Source of the DNA: Hyaloscypha bicolor E
Lineage: Eukaryota > Ascomycota > Leotiomycetes > Helotiales > Hyaloscyphaceae
Assembly (NCBI RefSeq): GCF_002865645.1
Contig: NW_020194628.1
Location: 372,001-436,000 of the forward strand
Direction of reading: 5' to 3'
DNA: 64,000 bases
The notes beneath the pieces are model-generated. The model had not been told where the DNA came from and did not search any database. It was given only the letters and a program-made list of their open reading frames with translations. This document shows, in pieces, positions 1 to 11,995 of this stretch. Both the position numbers and the translations under genes were made by a program. Each line of letters begins with the position of its first letter. Positions within the stretch are counted from its first letter, which is position 1.

Positions 1-2790
1 ATAGTAAAAATACTATTAGAATACCTAGATTATAGAATTCTTAAGAAATATAATAAATCTTACTAAAATCTATAATTCTTAGTTATAAAGAAGGTTACTA
101 GAACTTATAAACTAATTAATTTCTTTTCCGGATATAATTAACTTATACTAGATATCTGTAATAGAGATTTAATTATATTTATAATATTTCTAGAACTATT
201 AAGAATAACTATACTATTTTAGGAAGCTACTAATTTTGTTATATAGTTTATATGGGTTATTATAACTATTCTAGAAAATCTGTTTCCTAAAATCGCTATA
301 CTATTTATTAATAATATTAGAGTCAAGGAATCTTATATAGACTATAATAGATAGCTTATTTTACCTGAAATTCAGTGTTTTATATTTGAATATCTTTAAA
401 ACCTGGATATAACCTTAGATAAAATTAAATAAGCTAGAGCTAGTATTAGAGAAAAATCACAGTTCTATTATAATAGTATAATTATTATTAGCTTTATTTA
501 TAAAGTACTTGGAAGAAGCCCTTTAAGCTTAGGAATTACTAAGATTTTGAAATAGGAATATTATAATAGTATAACTAAAGGCAAGATATTTATTAGAATT
601 ATTATTTATTATTATATTTAGATTAAAGGCTTTATAATTATTACTAAACCTATTTACTATTTAATAAGAAAAGATATAATATAGAACTAGGGCAATAAAT
701 AAGTACTAGCTATATGAATTCTTTAAGAAAAGCTTATTATTACTTTAATACTTTATAAGCTATATTATAATCTATTAGAAAGTTAGGGAATAATTATATT
801 AGTAATAAATACTAGCCTAGATAAATAAAGCAGAACTCTTAATTAATATAATAATAAAAAGAAAAAGAAAATTATATAATATAAGTCTAGAATCTGAAAT
901 AATATTAAATAAAGATATAATATTATTAAAAGAAAATATTAAGGGCTAGTAAAGTATTTATAGAAAGTATAATTCTGGCTATATAAAGTTTATTTTATCT
1001 TTAAATTAAATACTAATATGTTTGTTATATAGCTAAGTAAAGCGGCTACGGATTTTCTTAGAGCTCTAGTTACTTACTAGCTAATATGGATTTAATTATT
1101 TGACTTTAAAGTCAAGTATATTAAAGAAACCAAGTATATTATTACTAAAGATAATAAGAATATTAATAAATAGTTAGTAATAGAGCTTAATACTATTGAA
1201 ATAGTATTTATTAGACGGAAAGTTTAGTTAAAAAAAGCAGTTCCGGTTTAGTTATATAATATTATCTTAAGAAATCCGACTCCGAAATCTTTTATTAGAT
1301 ATTTAGATAATAGTATCTAGTTACTAGAGATTAATAATTAAAGCCTTACTATATCTAGAAGCAAATTAGTAATATTAAAAAATAATAAAACCCGGAAGTT
1401 ATATAATAAAAGCTATAGCCTTTTATATATAATCTCTAGTAAAATAATAAATAATAATACTAATTCTTATACTTTACTTAATAACCTAACTATTTTATTA
1501 GATTTCTTAAATAATAGCTATTTCAAATAATACTAGAATATTATATAATATCTTATAATATTCTTTAGACTAGAAGAAATATCTAGAGCCAAGTTTCGAA
1601 AGTTAAATAGAAAAGCTTTAAATTATAATATAAAAGATTAATTACTATAGAGAATTATATCTAAAGTATATTTGCCTTAGCTTATTATTAATAATTAAGA
1701 GTAAAGAGAAATTATTATTAAAAAACTATATAATAAAATTAGATATATAAAAAGAGAGAATATCTTTTATTTAGTAGCTAGCTACTATTACTAGAAAGGT
1801 TACTATAACTATATACGGAAGTATATTAATACTTATAAGATTTATTAGTATAAGAATAAAAGAAAATAAAAAGAAGCTCTATATCTAATAAAAGCTATAT
1901 TTCTTTTCTATTATCTTAGGATTAATATAGTTAAATTACTAGACTATAAAGGATATAACTTACTAGTTATTATTAGAAACGACTTCTTAGGATAGGTTAA
2001 AGCTAGATCTTTAAAGAACCTAACTAGTAAGAAGATTACTAAGTTTATTTAGGAAGAAATTATTTATAAGTATAGTTTATTTAGGTAGCTTAAAATAAAT
2101 AGTAGATCGGAATTTAAAGAAGTAGTAATTTAGGAACTTAATAAGCTAGAAATTAATAGAATTATTATTTTGGCCTATAATTCCAAAGAAAATAGTATAA
2201 TTAAAAAAGGATATTAACTAATTATTTAAATACTTATAGTATTTATAATAGATAAAAAAAAAAGCCTTAGGTAGATTTATTATTATATATTCTATTTACT
2301 AATTGAGTTACTTTATATAAACTAACTAGATTTACTTTCTTTTATATAGTTTATAGTAGAAAAGCTATATTACCTATAGAAATATACTTTCTAACCTAGA
2401 GAATACTTAGATAAAATAAAGTCTGTAATAGAGAAATATTTCTAAAGATATATATAAAGCAAATATAGATAAGAGATAAAGATATTAAAGAAGCCAGAAT
2501 AAAGAAAAACAGATAATACCGAGAGGAAAAAAAGTAATTTAATATTATTTATTAGATTTATTTAAAACCTATTTCCGAGAAAAATCTAGTTTTTATATAT
2601 AATATTAAATTAATAGATTAAGATAAGTTAAGAAATATAAAACTATTATATTGCTAGCTTGGCCTATATAAAGTAAGATATACGAATTAACTAAAAGAAT
2701 ACTATATACTAGAAGAACTTAATAGTATTATATTTTAAAGAATATATACCGGGAATTAACTTAAGTAATTTATTAAAAGAAATAAATTCT
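1..2790 (+). mobile_element. RIP-degraded Ty3/gypsy retrotransposon, pol remnant (truncated at window start)
   Basis: One plus-strand frame, broken by many stops, reads like a Ty3/gypsy polymerase. The reverse transcriptase part covers about 1-560 and its active-site dipeptide is damaged (FINNI around 295-310, where the family has F-x-D-D). An RNase H region follows. The zinc-binding H2C2 and catalytic core of an integrase lie at about 1740-2230, and a C-terminal region continues to about 2780. The changes are what C-to-T and G-to-A mutation produces (D to N, W or Q to stop), and TA dinucleotides are hugely over-represented. It cannot encode a protein now. The 5' end lies outside the window and I could not find an LTR at the 3' end. 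Family assignment is firm; subfamily is not determined. Confidence 0.8.
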
Positions 2791-4899
2791 GGTATTTCCC
2801 TAAAAATAAAGTTAATAATAAATATATATTTATAAATAAATATTTCAAAATAGATATAGAATTAGAAAAGAAAGTAATTATAAAGTACTATAAGCAAAAT
2901 AGTACTTAGGAAATTAAGAAAGCTACTAGTATTATTATATATATTCTAAAGTTACCGGAATTAGAAAAAGCAAAATATATTTCTTTTATAGAAAACTAAA
3001 AGAAAGTATCTAATAATAAAGACTTTTCTTAATCTAGAATAGAGCTTATTATTTTCGATTTTTTATATATCTTTTAATTTTTCCTTCTAATTATTATTTA
3101 TAATCTTTAGAGAATATTATTATTAAACTATTATTTCGGAAATTAGACGAGCTTTACTATTACTTATTTCCTATTATTATCTAATTATTATTACTAGATA
3201 GTATTCTTAATATATGAAATTCTATTACTAGATCTTGGAAATTAAATATAAAGAATTCTTTTTAGTATAAAAATAAATAAGAAATTAAGAGATTATTTTA
3301 TAAACTCTTAACTTTAAACTATAGTAATAAATAATAATTATATTTGGAATTAGGAAAAGAAAAGAAAAAGAAAAAGAATTTTTTATATATATTTTACTAA
3401 ACTAGAAATCTTTTAAAAGCTTTATTTGCCTTTTTAACTAGCTATTCTTATGGCTTATACTAGTCTAAAGCTTAATTATAATATTTGTAAATCTCGACTT
3501 TAACTTAAACTACTATTATAAGTTTCCTTATAATATCTAAATAAACTTCCTAATTAGGAGTTATATATAGACGAAATAGCTAAATTAGAAGCCCTATAAT
3601 AGGAAAGAGAAACCTTATTAAATTCAAAAGTTATTTCCAAAAATACTTAATAATATATAATTCTGTGAATTTCTTAGATATTAGATAAATTAGATCTGCC
3701 TATTTAAAGCCTACTTTATATTAGAAAACCTACTTCTTCTTTAATATAATTATAGCTATATTTAAGGCATATATTATAGCTACTTTAAAAGCATATATTA
3801 AGGCTTAATTAATATATTATATATTTCTATTTTTATAGAGAACTTCTCTTATATAAAACCTTTTCTCTAATTATAATACTATTTTATTACCAGAAACCGG
3901 TTACCTCTTTAAAAAGCTAGTATAATTTACTAATTCTTGTTATTAATTAGTTTCTTACTATTAAATATTATCTAAATAGTTCCTATATTCTTAATACTAA
4001 TTCGGAATATCTAATCTTTTTATATTCTATATTAACTTTAATATTAATTATTCCAAACTCAATAATAATATTATAAATCCTATTTATATTATTTTATAGT
4101 TTTTTTTTCTATATATTCTAATATCTTTAGTATTATCTTTATAAATATAAATATTACTTTAAAATCCCAAATAACTAAATAGTTTTATACTATTTAAAGT
4201 CGACTCTAATAAATACTAAATAAATGTAATTAGCTTTCGGAAAAGATATAGATTAGTTTTAGAAAAAGTAATATCTTATTTTAAGTTATTTCTTAATTCT
4301 ATTATTCTAATTTCTTTTCTATTAATATTTACTTTATATTTTCCTAATATCTTTAGTATACTTATATATCTTATCTTTTATATATTTCCTATATTATTTC
4401 CTTTTTTTTATATTATTTTTTAAGTTAACGGGAATATCTCTAAATAAATAAGAAGTCGGGATATATCTATATTATAAAAATTTTATTATTTTCTTCTATA
4501 TTTCAATATTTTAGATATTATTATTATATTTATATTTCTATTATATTACTTTCTTATTTCCCTATTATTACTATTTAGTTTAACCTACCCTAATTACTTT
4601 CTTAATTATATTTCCTTAAGTATATATATTTGTATTCTTTTTTATAATAGAAGTCTAATTTTATATTTTACTTTTTATAATTATTTCTAATTTATAACTA
4701 TATTACCTTAAATATATCTAATTAATATACTTACTTTCCCTATTATATATATTACTATTTTAGCTTTGTTTTCTTACTAGAAAAAAAGAAAAACTCAAAT
4801 ATATAAAATACCTTTATATAATCTAAGACTATTCTAATTTACTCTTTATTTTAGAATATACTTAAAAGAAATCCTTATAATCTCGAGAATCTTTAATTC
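2791..4899. repeat. AT-rich RIP-mutated DNA, element not resolved
   Basis: The stretch is almost entirely A/T with short C/G islands and no open frame of useful length. The base composition matches the flanking RIPed elements, so it is probably one or more dead transposons. I found no LTR, terminal inverted repeat or protein motif that names it. Confidence 0.5.
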
Positions 4900-7830
4900 T
4901 ATAACCTATAACTATTATACTAATAATATCTTTATAATCTATTAAGAATAATAAAATAGCCAAAATATAAATTCCTTAAACTAGTAAAGTATAATAGCTA
5001 GTTCTTATAAGCCGCAGTATTATTAAAAGCCTATAAATTAATAGTATTAAAGTTTAGAGTATTAAAGAAGCTTAGGCAATTATAAAAGGCCTATTAATAC
5101 TAGAAAAAATAGCTATAATTACCGAATTTAATACGAATATTCTAAATAAGCTAAGTAATATATATAATAAGCTCTTAAAATAGAAAACCTTTATTAGAGA
5201 TAGAACTAGATTAGGATTAACTAAGAAGAAGTTAAAGAACTACTAAGCTAATAATAGGAAATTCGAGAATATTATTAAAGGTATTTCTAAAAGCAAATAA
5301 GAGAAGCTTAATAAGATTAAGGCTATAGTAAATAGTCTTAATACTAAGAGTTAGAATAGAATTATATTATATAATAAAGCTTTTGGCTAATATATTAATA
5401 ATATCTATAATAACCTTAGTAAAAACGTTTATAAGAAGTTATACTCTCTCTTTAAGATAAAAGCTTGAGTATATAAAGCTATTTAGTTAATTAATAAAGC
5501 TATTTTAGAGTATATTAAGAATAAGAAGTATTAGAATACTAGTATATTTACTAAATTAGATATTACTAAAATATTCAAGTATACTAAAGCTATTTCAGAA
5601 TATAAAGAATTAGAATTTAAGCTACTATTAGCTAATAACCTTAAAGCTAGATAGTATATTTTTAATATTTCCGGAATCCTAATTAAGGAAGTTTATAGTA
5701 ATAAGTCTTTTCCTGCTTTCTAAAATAAGCTTAAAGAATAGGCTCCTATTATGATTTTAGCTTTAACTTAACCGGATCTAGCTAAGAAAAATAGAGCTAA
5801 TTTAATAGAGCCTAGTAAGAAAACTACTAGTAAAGCTAGCGGAACTAGTATAATTAGATAAGAAGAACCTAATAAGAATAGAAAGTAAGCTAAGCCTAAA
5901 ACTTCTAATAAATAGTAGAGATCTGAGTACTAAACCAAGTATAAGATTAGTAAACTAGAGGAAAGTAAGAAGGAACCCTCTATTCTAAAGAGAAAAATAC
6001 TATCTAGAAAGACTCTTATAATTATACCCAGAACTAAGAAGTAAAAGACTAAGGATATTAAGTCCGGAGAAATTAATAAAGGCATTTAGTATACCTATAA
6101 GATACTAGCTAAATAAAGTTAATACTTGCTTAATAAGATAAGTATACTTTTAAGGAAATATATAATAATATTTTGGGACCTATTTATAAGCGAGAATACT
6201 ATAGGATTAATAATAAATTCCTTAAAGCTCCTTATATAATATATACTTAATAACTTACTAATACTTTCTCTATTAATATATAAGAGATTAAGAATACTTT
6301 AAAGCTAGTTACTAAGATTTATAAAGTTATTAAAAGCAAGAAGTATATTTCTATTACTTGAGTAAATAAGAAAATATAAGATTTCTTTTTTAAGAACTAG
6401 GAAATTAAAAAGTATAAATATAAGTATCGTATTTCTAATTAATTCCGCCCTAATTTATAGTTCTAATTTAATACTATAATTCCTATTTCTAAGTCTAGTA
6501 TTACTAATCTAGGTACTAATAGCCATATTTATAAGAAAAATTACCTAAAATAAATTAAGAAGCTTGGTATTTAAGAGCTCTTAATAAAAGAAATAGAGAT
6601 ATTATAATTCTATCTCTAAAAAAATAATATATTAATATATAGAGATCTTAGTAATAGCTACTTTACCTTAGCCTCTTAACTTTTAATAGTAGATCTATTA
6701 ATATAACTCGGATTTCATAAGATATTAAGTAAGTATCCTATTTATCTAGTTACTTATTCTTAGCTAGCCTAATACTTTATTTCTAGAAATATTAATTATA
6801 ATTAGTATAAAGGCAATACTAAAGATCTGGCTATTACTAAAGCTTTAAGTAGCGAATTCTACCTTAGTAAAAAGTATTAGAATATTAGCTATATTTTCCT
6901 TATAGACTATAAGAAGGCTACTATCTTTAATAAGAAGTTCTTTAAAAACATTAATTACTTTTTTATTTCTAATAAATTTAAGCCGGAAGTAGCTAAGGAA
7001 ATAGGCAAGTATTTACTAAAGGTAATAGGAGAAAAGACTCCGAGTATAATCTATTTAACTAGATAAATGAATATCTTTAGCTAAATAATTTATAAGTCTG
7101 GAATTATAGGAAAGTACTAATTCTCGAATAATATATAAGTTAAAGAATAGCTTAATAATAATTTATTACTTAATAGGCCTTTTACTATAGTTCTAATAAA
7201 TCTAGTTACTATTAAGAATAGAATATGCGAAAATAAAGTCTCCTATAAGGTTATTAAAGCCTCTTATCTAGAGCTTTCTCTTCCTATTAAAAGTCGATTC
7301 AAGAATACTATAGATAATATGAAATTCGAAAAAGCTATCTATTTAGAGTATATTAGTATAATTTATAATATAATTCACTATAATAAGCCTTCTTAGTACC
7401 CTATAATAAAAGCAGAAATTAAGTAATAATTAAAGGCAAATACTAATTAATATAGAGAACTATATTGGATTTGGTATAAGAATATAGCTAAGCGGGTTCG
7501 GATTATCTTTAAGCAAATTCGAGAGTATAAAATAAGACTATTTAAGAATAATAAGTTTTATTTTAGGTATATAAAGAAAAAGTTAGATTAATTAATAGAG
7601 AAGAATTCTGAATATTTCGTTATTTCGGACTCTAAGTAAGATTTTTCTATTATTTTTAGTACTTAGGAAATAAGTACAAATAAATAGGAAGTCAGATATA
7701 ATATAGCAGGCTATACTTATTAAAAATCATATTATTTTGGCGGTTTTAAGGTTTAGGTTATATAGTAAAGGCCGTGGCCTTTTATATATGACTTGCGGAA
7801 ATCATATAAGAAAGCTAGTTTTTCTATAGA
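4900..7830 (+). mobile_element. RIP-degraded repeat with a long unrecognised coding remnant
   Basis: A single plus-strand frame can be followed from about 5000 to 7740 with stops mostly at positions that look like mutated Trp or Gln codons, so it was once a long protein-coding region. Protein-like stretches include EFYLSKKY (about 6850) and RFKNTIDNMKFEKA (about 7300). I do not recognise reverse transcriptase, integrase or DDE transposase motifs in it. It could be an accessory ORF of an LTR element, an unfamiliar transposon class, or a captured gene that was duplicated and then RIPed. No boundaries were found, so the limits are approximate. Confidence 0.45.
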
Positions 7831-8825
7831 CTTAGAGAATAATTCTTTATAAATATTTAATTAATTAAGCTTTTATATACTATATATTATTTATACTTTA
7901 CTATTTATACTTTTGATTTGTTATTTTGCTATTAAGTCACGTTTTGCACTCTGGTATACTTTATATGAGTTTTTGTCTTATTATAGTTTCTCTCTTATAA
8001 TATATATAAAAGCTAAATATTTAGTTTATAAAGCTTTATTAATTATATATATAATATAAAAATTATATATAAAGACTATATTTAAATATATATTTAATAA
8101 GTAATTTTATATAAACTAATTAGGAAAATATTTATTTAAATATTTTAAAAACTAATAAAATTCTTTTAATAATTATAATAATTTAAGCCAAATTCTAATT
8201 ATTAAATTTTAATTTAAAAAAATCTCCTTAAATATTTTTTATTAAATAAAAAAAATTATATAATAAATATATAAATAATATAATATTTTAATTACTTATA
8301 TTAAATATTATTAAAAGAAAATTATTATTTTAATTTAAGAAATATTAGTTTATTATATATTTATAAATATAATAATAACCTTATTTATAAAGTTATAGCT
8401 AGATAGTTTTATAATTATATAAATAATATTAAATATTAAGTTTAATAAAGATATAATATATATATATATATAACTTTTAAATATATTTAATAATTACAAA
8501 TTATAAAATAAAAAGAAATCAAAAAGTATTTAAAGTTATATTACGCGAATAAATAAGGTATTTAATTATTATATATAATATATATATAATAAAATATTAT
8601 AAATTTAGTTTTTTATTTAAAATATTACTTATATAAAGTTATATTAAATTATATTAATTAAATAAAGAGCTTATAAATACTTAGCTCAGAACTAGAAAAT
8701 GTATAAAGAAATATATAGCGCTTTAAAAGAAAGTATTAATTAGTTTTTTATTAAAGTTATTTCTTGAAATTAATTATACTTAAAAGCTTTACTTTATAAT
8801 TTACTTATTTTATTTATTTATATAT
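7831..8825. repeat. AT-rich RIP-type sequence
   Basis: Extremely AT-rich with runs of alternating TA and no recognisable coding or terminal structure. It directly abuts the solo LTR whose target duplication is TATAT, so it formed the insertion target. Nothing else is seen in it. Confidence 0.5.
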
Positions 8826-9042
8826 TGTAACGGCTGGTGTCACATGGGTGCTACGGGTTGGTTTCAGCTAAGGTTCCAAGCTATGGTTCAAACCAAGCTC
8901 GGCGTTTCAGTGGTCTTGGCCATACCTACTTATCCACTGCCACACCTCACTTCTCTCCTTCTCTCCTTAGCTTTAGATTCTGTAGGACATTGGAATCATA
9001 GATCTTTGAGCATCGTTCCATTGCTTTGTTCCTGCCGTCACA
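8826..9042 (+). mobile_element. Solo LTR (family A), 217 bp, TSD TATAT
   Basis: The element begins TGTAACGGC and ends GCCGTCACA, so its ends are short inverted repeats of the TG...CA type. The five bases before it (8821-8825) and after it (9043-9047) are both TATAT, a perfect 5-bp target-site duplication. There is no internal region, so it is a solo LTR left by recombination between two LTRs. A diverged copy in the opposite orientation lies at 61779-61997 with its own target duplication. Sequence composition is normal, unlike the RIPed DNA around it. A short open frame inside it has no support as a gene. Confidence 0.85.
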
Positions 9043-9185
9043 TATATTATCTTATTATTATTATTATTATATACTTTATATTTTATAATAAAAGGCTATT
9101 TTATAAAAAATGATAAAAAAATAATAAATATAATAAATCTATTTTTAAAAAAGAAAATTTGAAATACTAAATTAATTTTTAAAAA
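9043..9185. repeat. AT-rich stretch
   Basis: TA-rich, low-complexity DNA between the solo LTR and the MFS pseudogene; nothing else recognisable. Confidence 0.4.
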
Positions 9186-9560
9186 ATATTCATATCCCGG
9201 CTTCTCCCAAACCGAGAAATTAACGTGCAGCCAAGAGAACAGAGTAGTTGTGGCAGAATCCCGTGAAGGTAATGCAAATCCCCCAGATAATTATAATAGC
9301 AGGGAGGAAGATGCTGGGCTTGAGACGTTGAGACGGATGTTGGTGAGCGGCTCAAAGCAGGCATAAGAGACGAAGAGTATGCTCAGCGAAGCATTGTATT
9401 GGCCATTGGTCATGTGAAGATCCTTTTGGAGACCATTGATTTTGGCGTTAGCGTAGCATGGTCAGTAGATATTGAGGAGAGGCGCCGAATTGGGGCCTAC
9501 AATGCTGGTCCGGTCAAGGAAGAACACGAGGTAGAGGAAACAGAGCTATGGTCTAGTTAA
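9186..9560 (-). pseudogene. MFS transporter pseudogene, Dal5/allantoate-permease family
   Basis: On the minus strand, fragments of the N-terminal half of an anion:cation symporter-type MFS protein can be read in order. They are FFLDRTSIVG (the family's FLDRTNIGNA block), NGLQKDL, a QYNASLSILFVSYACFEPL helix, and an IIIWGICITFTGF helix followed by FLGLGEAGI. In-frame stops interrupt the last block (before FLGLGEAG and after it), the helices lie in different frames, and nothing recognisable follows, so only roughly the first 150 residues of a normal protein of about 500 remain. The same motifs occur intact in the gene at 13759-15883, which belongs to the same family. It is a truncated, decayed relative, possibly cut by the insertions to its left. 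Confidence 0.7.
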
Positions 9561-10675
9561 TAAACAAACGTGCTGCCAGGACTATCGCACAAAGTGGGGG
9601 TGTATAAGTTTGTTGATCTTCAGTTGCTCTAGTATCGAGACGCCTTACTTGATTGGCCTCCATCGCACGTTGTGCAGAACGCTGGAGACCCTGGTGCAAC
9701 AGTACCCATGGTGGAAGAGATGCTCAAAGGATATATATATACCAATAGGACCAATTTCATGCCGAGCTTCTGGAGTAATTTCCTATCCTACATCCGGTAG
9801 ATCTGTTAGAGATTTTAGTGCCGAGAGTTGGTTCACAATTCTCAGATGTTTTCTTCAATTTTGTCAATTATTAAATGGTTCCGGTACAATTTCTGCTCTT
9901 TCCACATCGCCCAAGTCCGCATTCATATCTGGGCTAATGTCTAAACCGCCAAGCTTTGGCTCCTCGACAACTTCAAGGCCAATGTCTACATCGCTGTCTA
10001 TCCTTGACCGCGATATTTCTCTCAAAACAAGAAAATAGCCACATCCAATAATATATCCCAACTTGATACTAGTTTGCAAATTGCGCTTAGCCAAGAGTAT
10101 CCGCAATTCTAATTCAACTAAAATTAGACCTAGTAAGGTGGTGCTGGAAGAAATAATGGTCGTTCGTGGTACATTTATATCGAGACAAGTGATTTTCCTT
10201 TAGTTATGATTCAGGGATAATTCAGGATGACACCGTCACAAAATGCAAGCAAGTAGCATTGGTTTTTATATTAAAAAGTCCTTATCCCTCTTTCCTAAAT
10301 GTTGTGCGAATGGCAGCTACTCTACATATGTCGTAATTTGGATCTAAGAGTGTTACAGCTCTGGAAACTGCAACCATGTCTCACGTGATAATATCACGTG
10401 GCGTCAAGCGAGGTTGGCATAAAACCACCTCTTCTTGTCTCATTCTGAACCTTCTCTCCTCAGCTTTATATTCTAAGTTACATACCGAAATCGCGCTTCT
10501 ATCTTGAGGCCTCTGTTCTCGTGCTGTCACACTTTTCAAGCTTACATTATACGTTACACGTGACCTCAGAACTTGTAAATTAAACAAAATTGCTAGCTGC
10601 TTATATAAGAAAGTTTACAAAGAATAATTTAATTAACCAGCAGATTTTCTCCCTCTAGTAAAAGAAGATTCCTGG
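9561..10675. other. No supported gene
   Basis: Short open frames exist on both strands at about 9610-10106 but show no known domain, no clear splice structure and no codon signal that I trust. Part may be further decayed N-terminal coding of the MFS pseudogene. Two CACGTGA-type E-box sequences occur near 10383-10400. Confidence 0.4.
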
Positions 10676-11995
10676 CTAATGAGTAGGTACTGACAATTCT
10701 AGGCAAACAATATTCTCCTCAGACCCCTTCCAAAAGCTTGGGGGCGCTCTGACTGCAGGTGTTTGCTCAGGGAAGAGACGCCGGAGAATGGTGGCAAAGA
10801 AGTGCCTAAGCATAGGCAAGCAAGCACACGTGATTGCTAAATTTGTCTCGACGCAACTCCACAATAAAACTTGTATCACATCCCCTAGAGTACGAACAGA
10901 TTCAATAGTTAGACATCCTGTAGAATATATTATATAGAGGGTGTTCGAGTATTACAGGCGAGAACTCACAGGTTGGGTCCAAGGTTTTTAACGCTCCATT
11001 TAAGATAGTCATCCGATACGTAGATATGACAGTCACGCTAATACAAACATGTCAGCAAATTCTGATAAATGACGAATATATTCAGGAAACTCACACTCCC
11101 CCAACAGTAAACACAAGAATTAGTCCAACCCTATCCTTCCGCAACAGTTGAAGTGATGAAATGACGGGAAGGGGCATCAGCAAAATCACGATATCAGACG
11201 TGATGTTGAAGCCACCATTTGCATACCAGACGACTGTGTTGCTAATACAATTGCCCGCCGCCGATATGTCGTATACGCGACGGATAGGTTGACACTGAAA
11301 TATTGCGACCAGCGTGCTGCCGACACCCCAGGCTATCACGATAACCAGCATTGCCCACGCAGCTCGACGAAAGGGCGTAACGACGAATATACGAATGTAA
11401 AGAAGTAAAATTGACGCCTTGGTTAGGTAAATGGTTATTTTGTATGTGCACTGGAAGACCCAAAAAAGCTATATGCCCATCTATCAGCTTGTTCAATACA
11501 ATTGGTGGGTATAGTTCGTGATGACTAGCCTTAAGTGACTCGAGACGTGATTGCTGTGAAATATCATCTCCGTGCTTTCCTATCCCAGCTTTACACTCTT
11601 CCTAACATGTCAGAACGTGGAATGTAGCGTAAAGTATGCTTGGTAGGAGAAGTGGGAGTCGTACGAAGACAAATAACTATTGACTGAGCTATTGACACTG
11701 CCTAGGATCTCATTGTTAGTCTGGCATGAGGTTTGTAACACTGGAAATAAGACGCGATTTCATGATACACAAAGTAAGAGAAGGATGACCTTACAAGAGA
11801 TACAACGATTGCCACATCATCGAGTCCGAAAGAATTTCCTAAAGAGAGTCGTGAAGCCAGCCGCCCTGCAACTACAACAGATGAGAGAATAGCAAAGATA
11901 ATGCTAATAACAAACACCGTTGTGCCCCCATTGTCTAGCTGCGTAGTAAAATCATTTCTAATCAGAAGTTCCGTTGTCGGGAGGTCAATCTCCAT
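10676..11995 (-). CDS. SAT4/rhodopsin-like fungal seven-helix membrane protein
   Basis: Minus-strand multi-exon gene. The start ATG at 11995 gives MEIDLPTTELL, then a first helix and the block RLASRLSLGNSFGLDDVAI, the family's R-x(n)-G-x-D-D-x-x-I signature after TM1. Next come GIGKHGDD, a helix running into YLTKASILLLYIRIFV, the CQPI / ANGGFNITSDIVILLMPLP block (TM5 and loop), a short exon STYRMTILNGAL, and the last exon with WDVIQVLLWSCVETNLAI, where the Trp codon is rebuilt across the intron between 10970 and about 10886. The gene ends in VPTH and a stop at 10676. Internal boundaries near 11470-11820 are approximate. Members are plasma-membrane proteins, some with CFEM domains; this one has none. 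Function is unknown beyond the family; some relatives are GPCR-like. Confidence 0.75.

Noticed and set aside
8844..9113. 89-codon open frame
   Set aside because: Lies inside the solo LTR and runs into AT-rich DNA with a polyisoleucine tail; chance frame.
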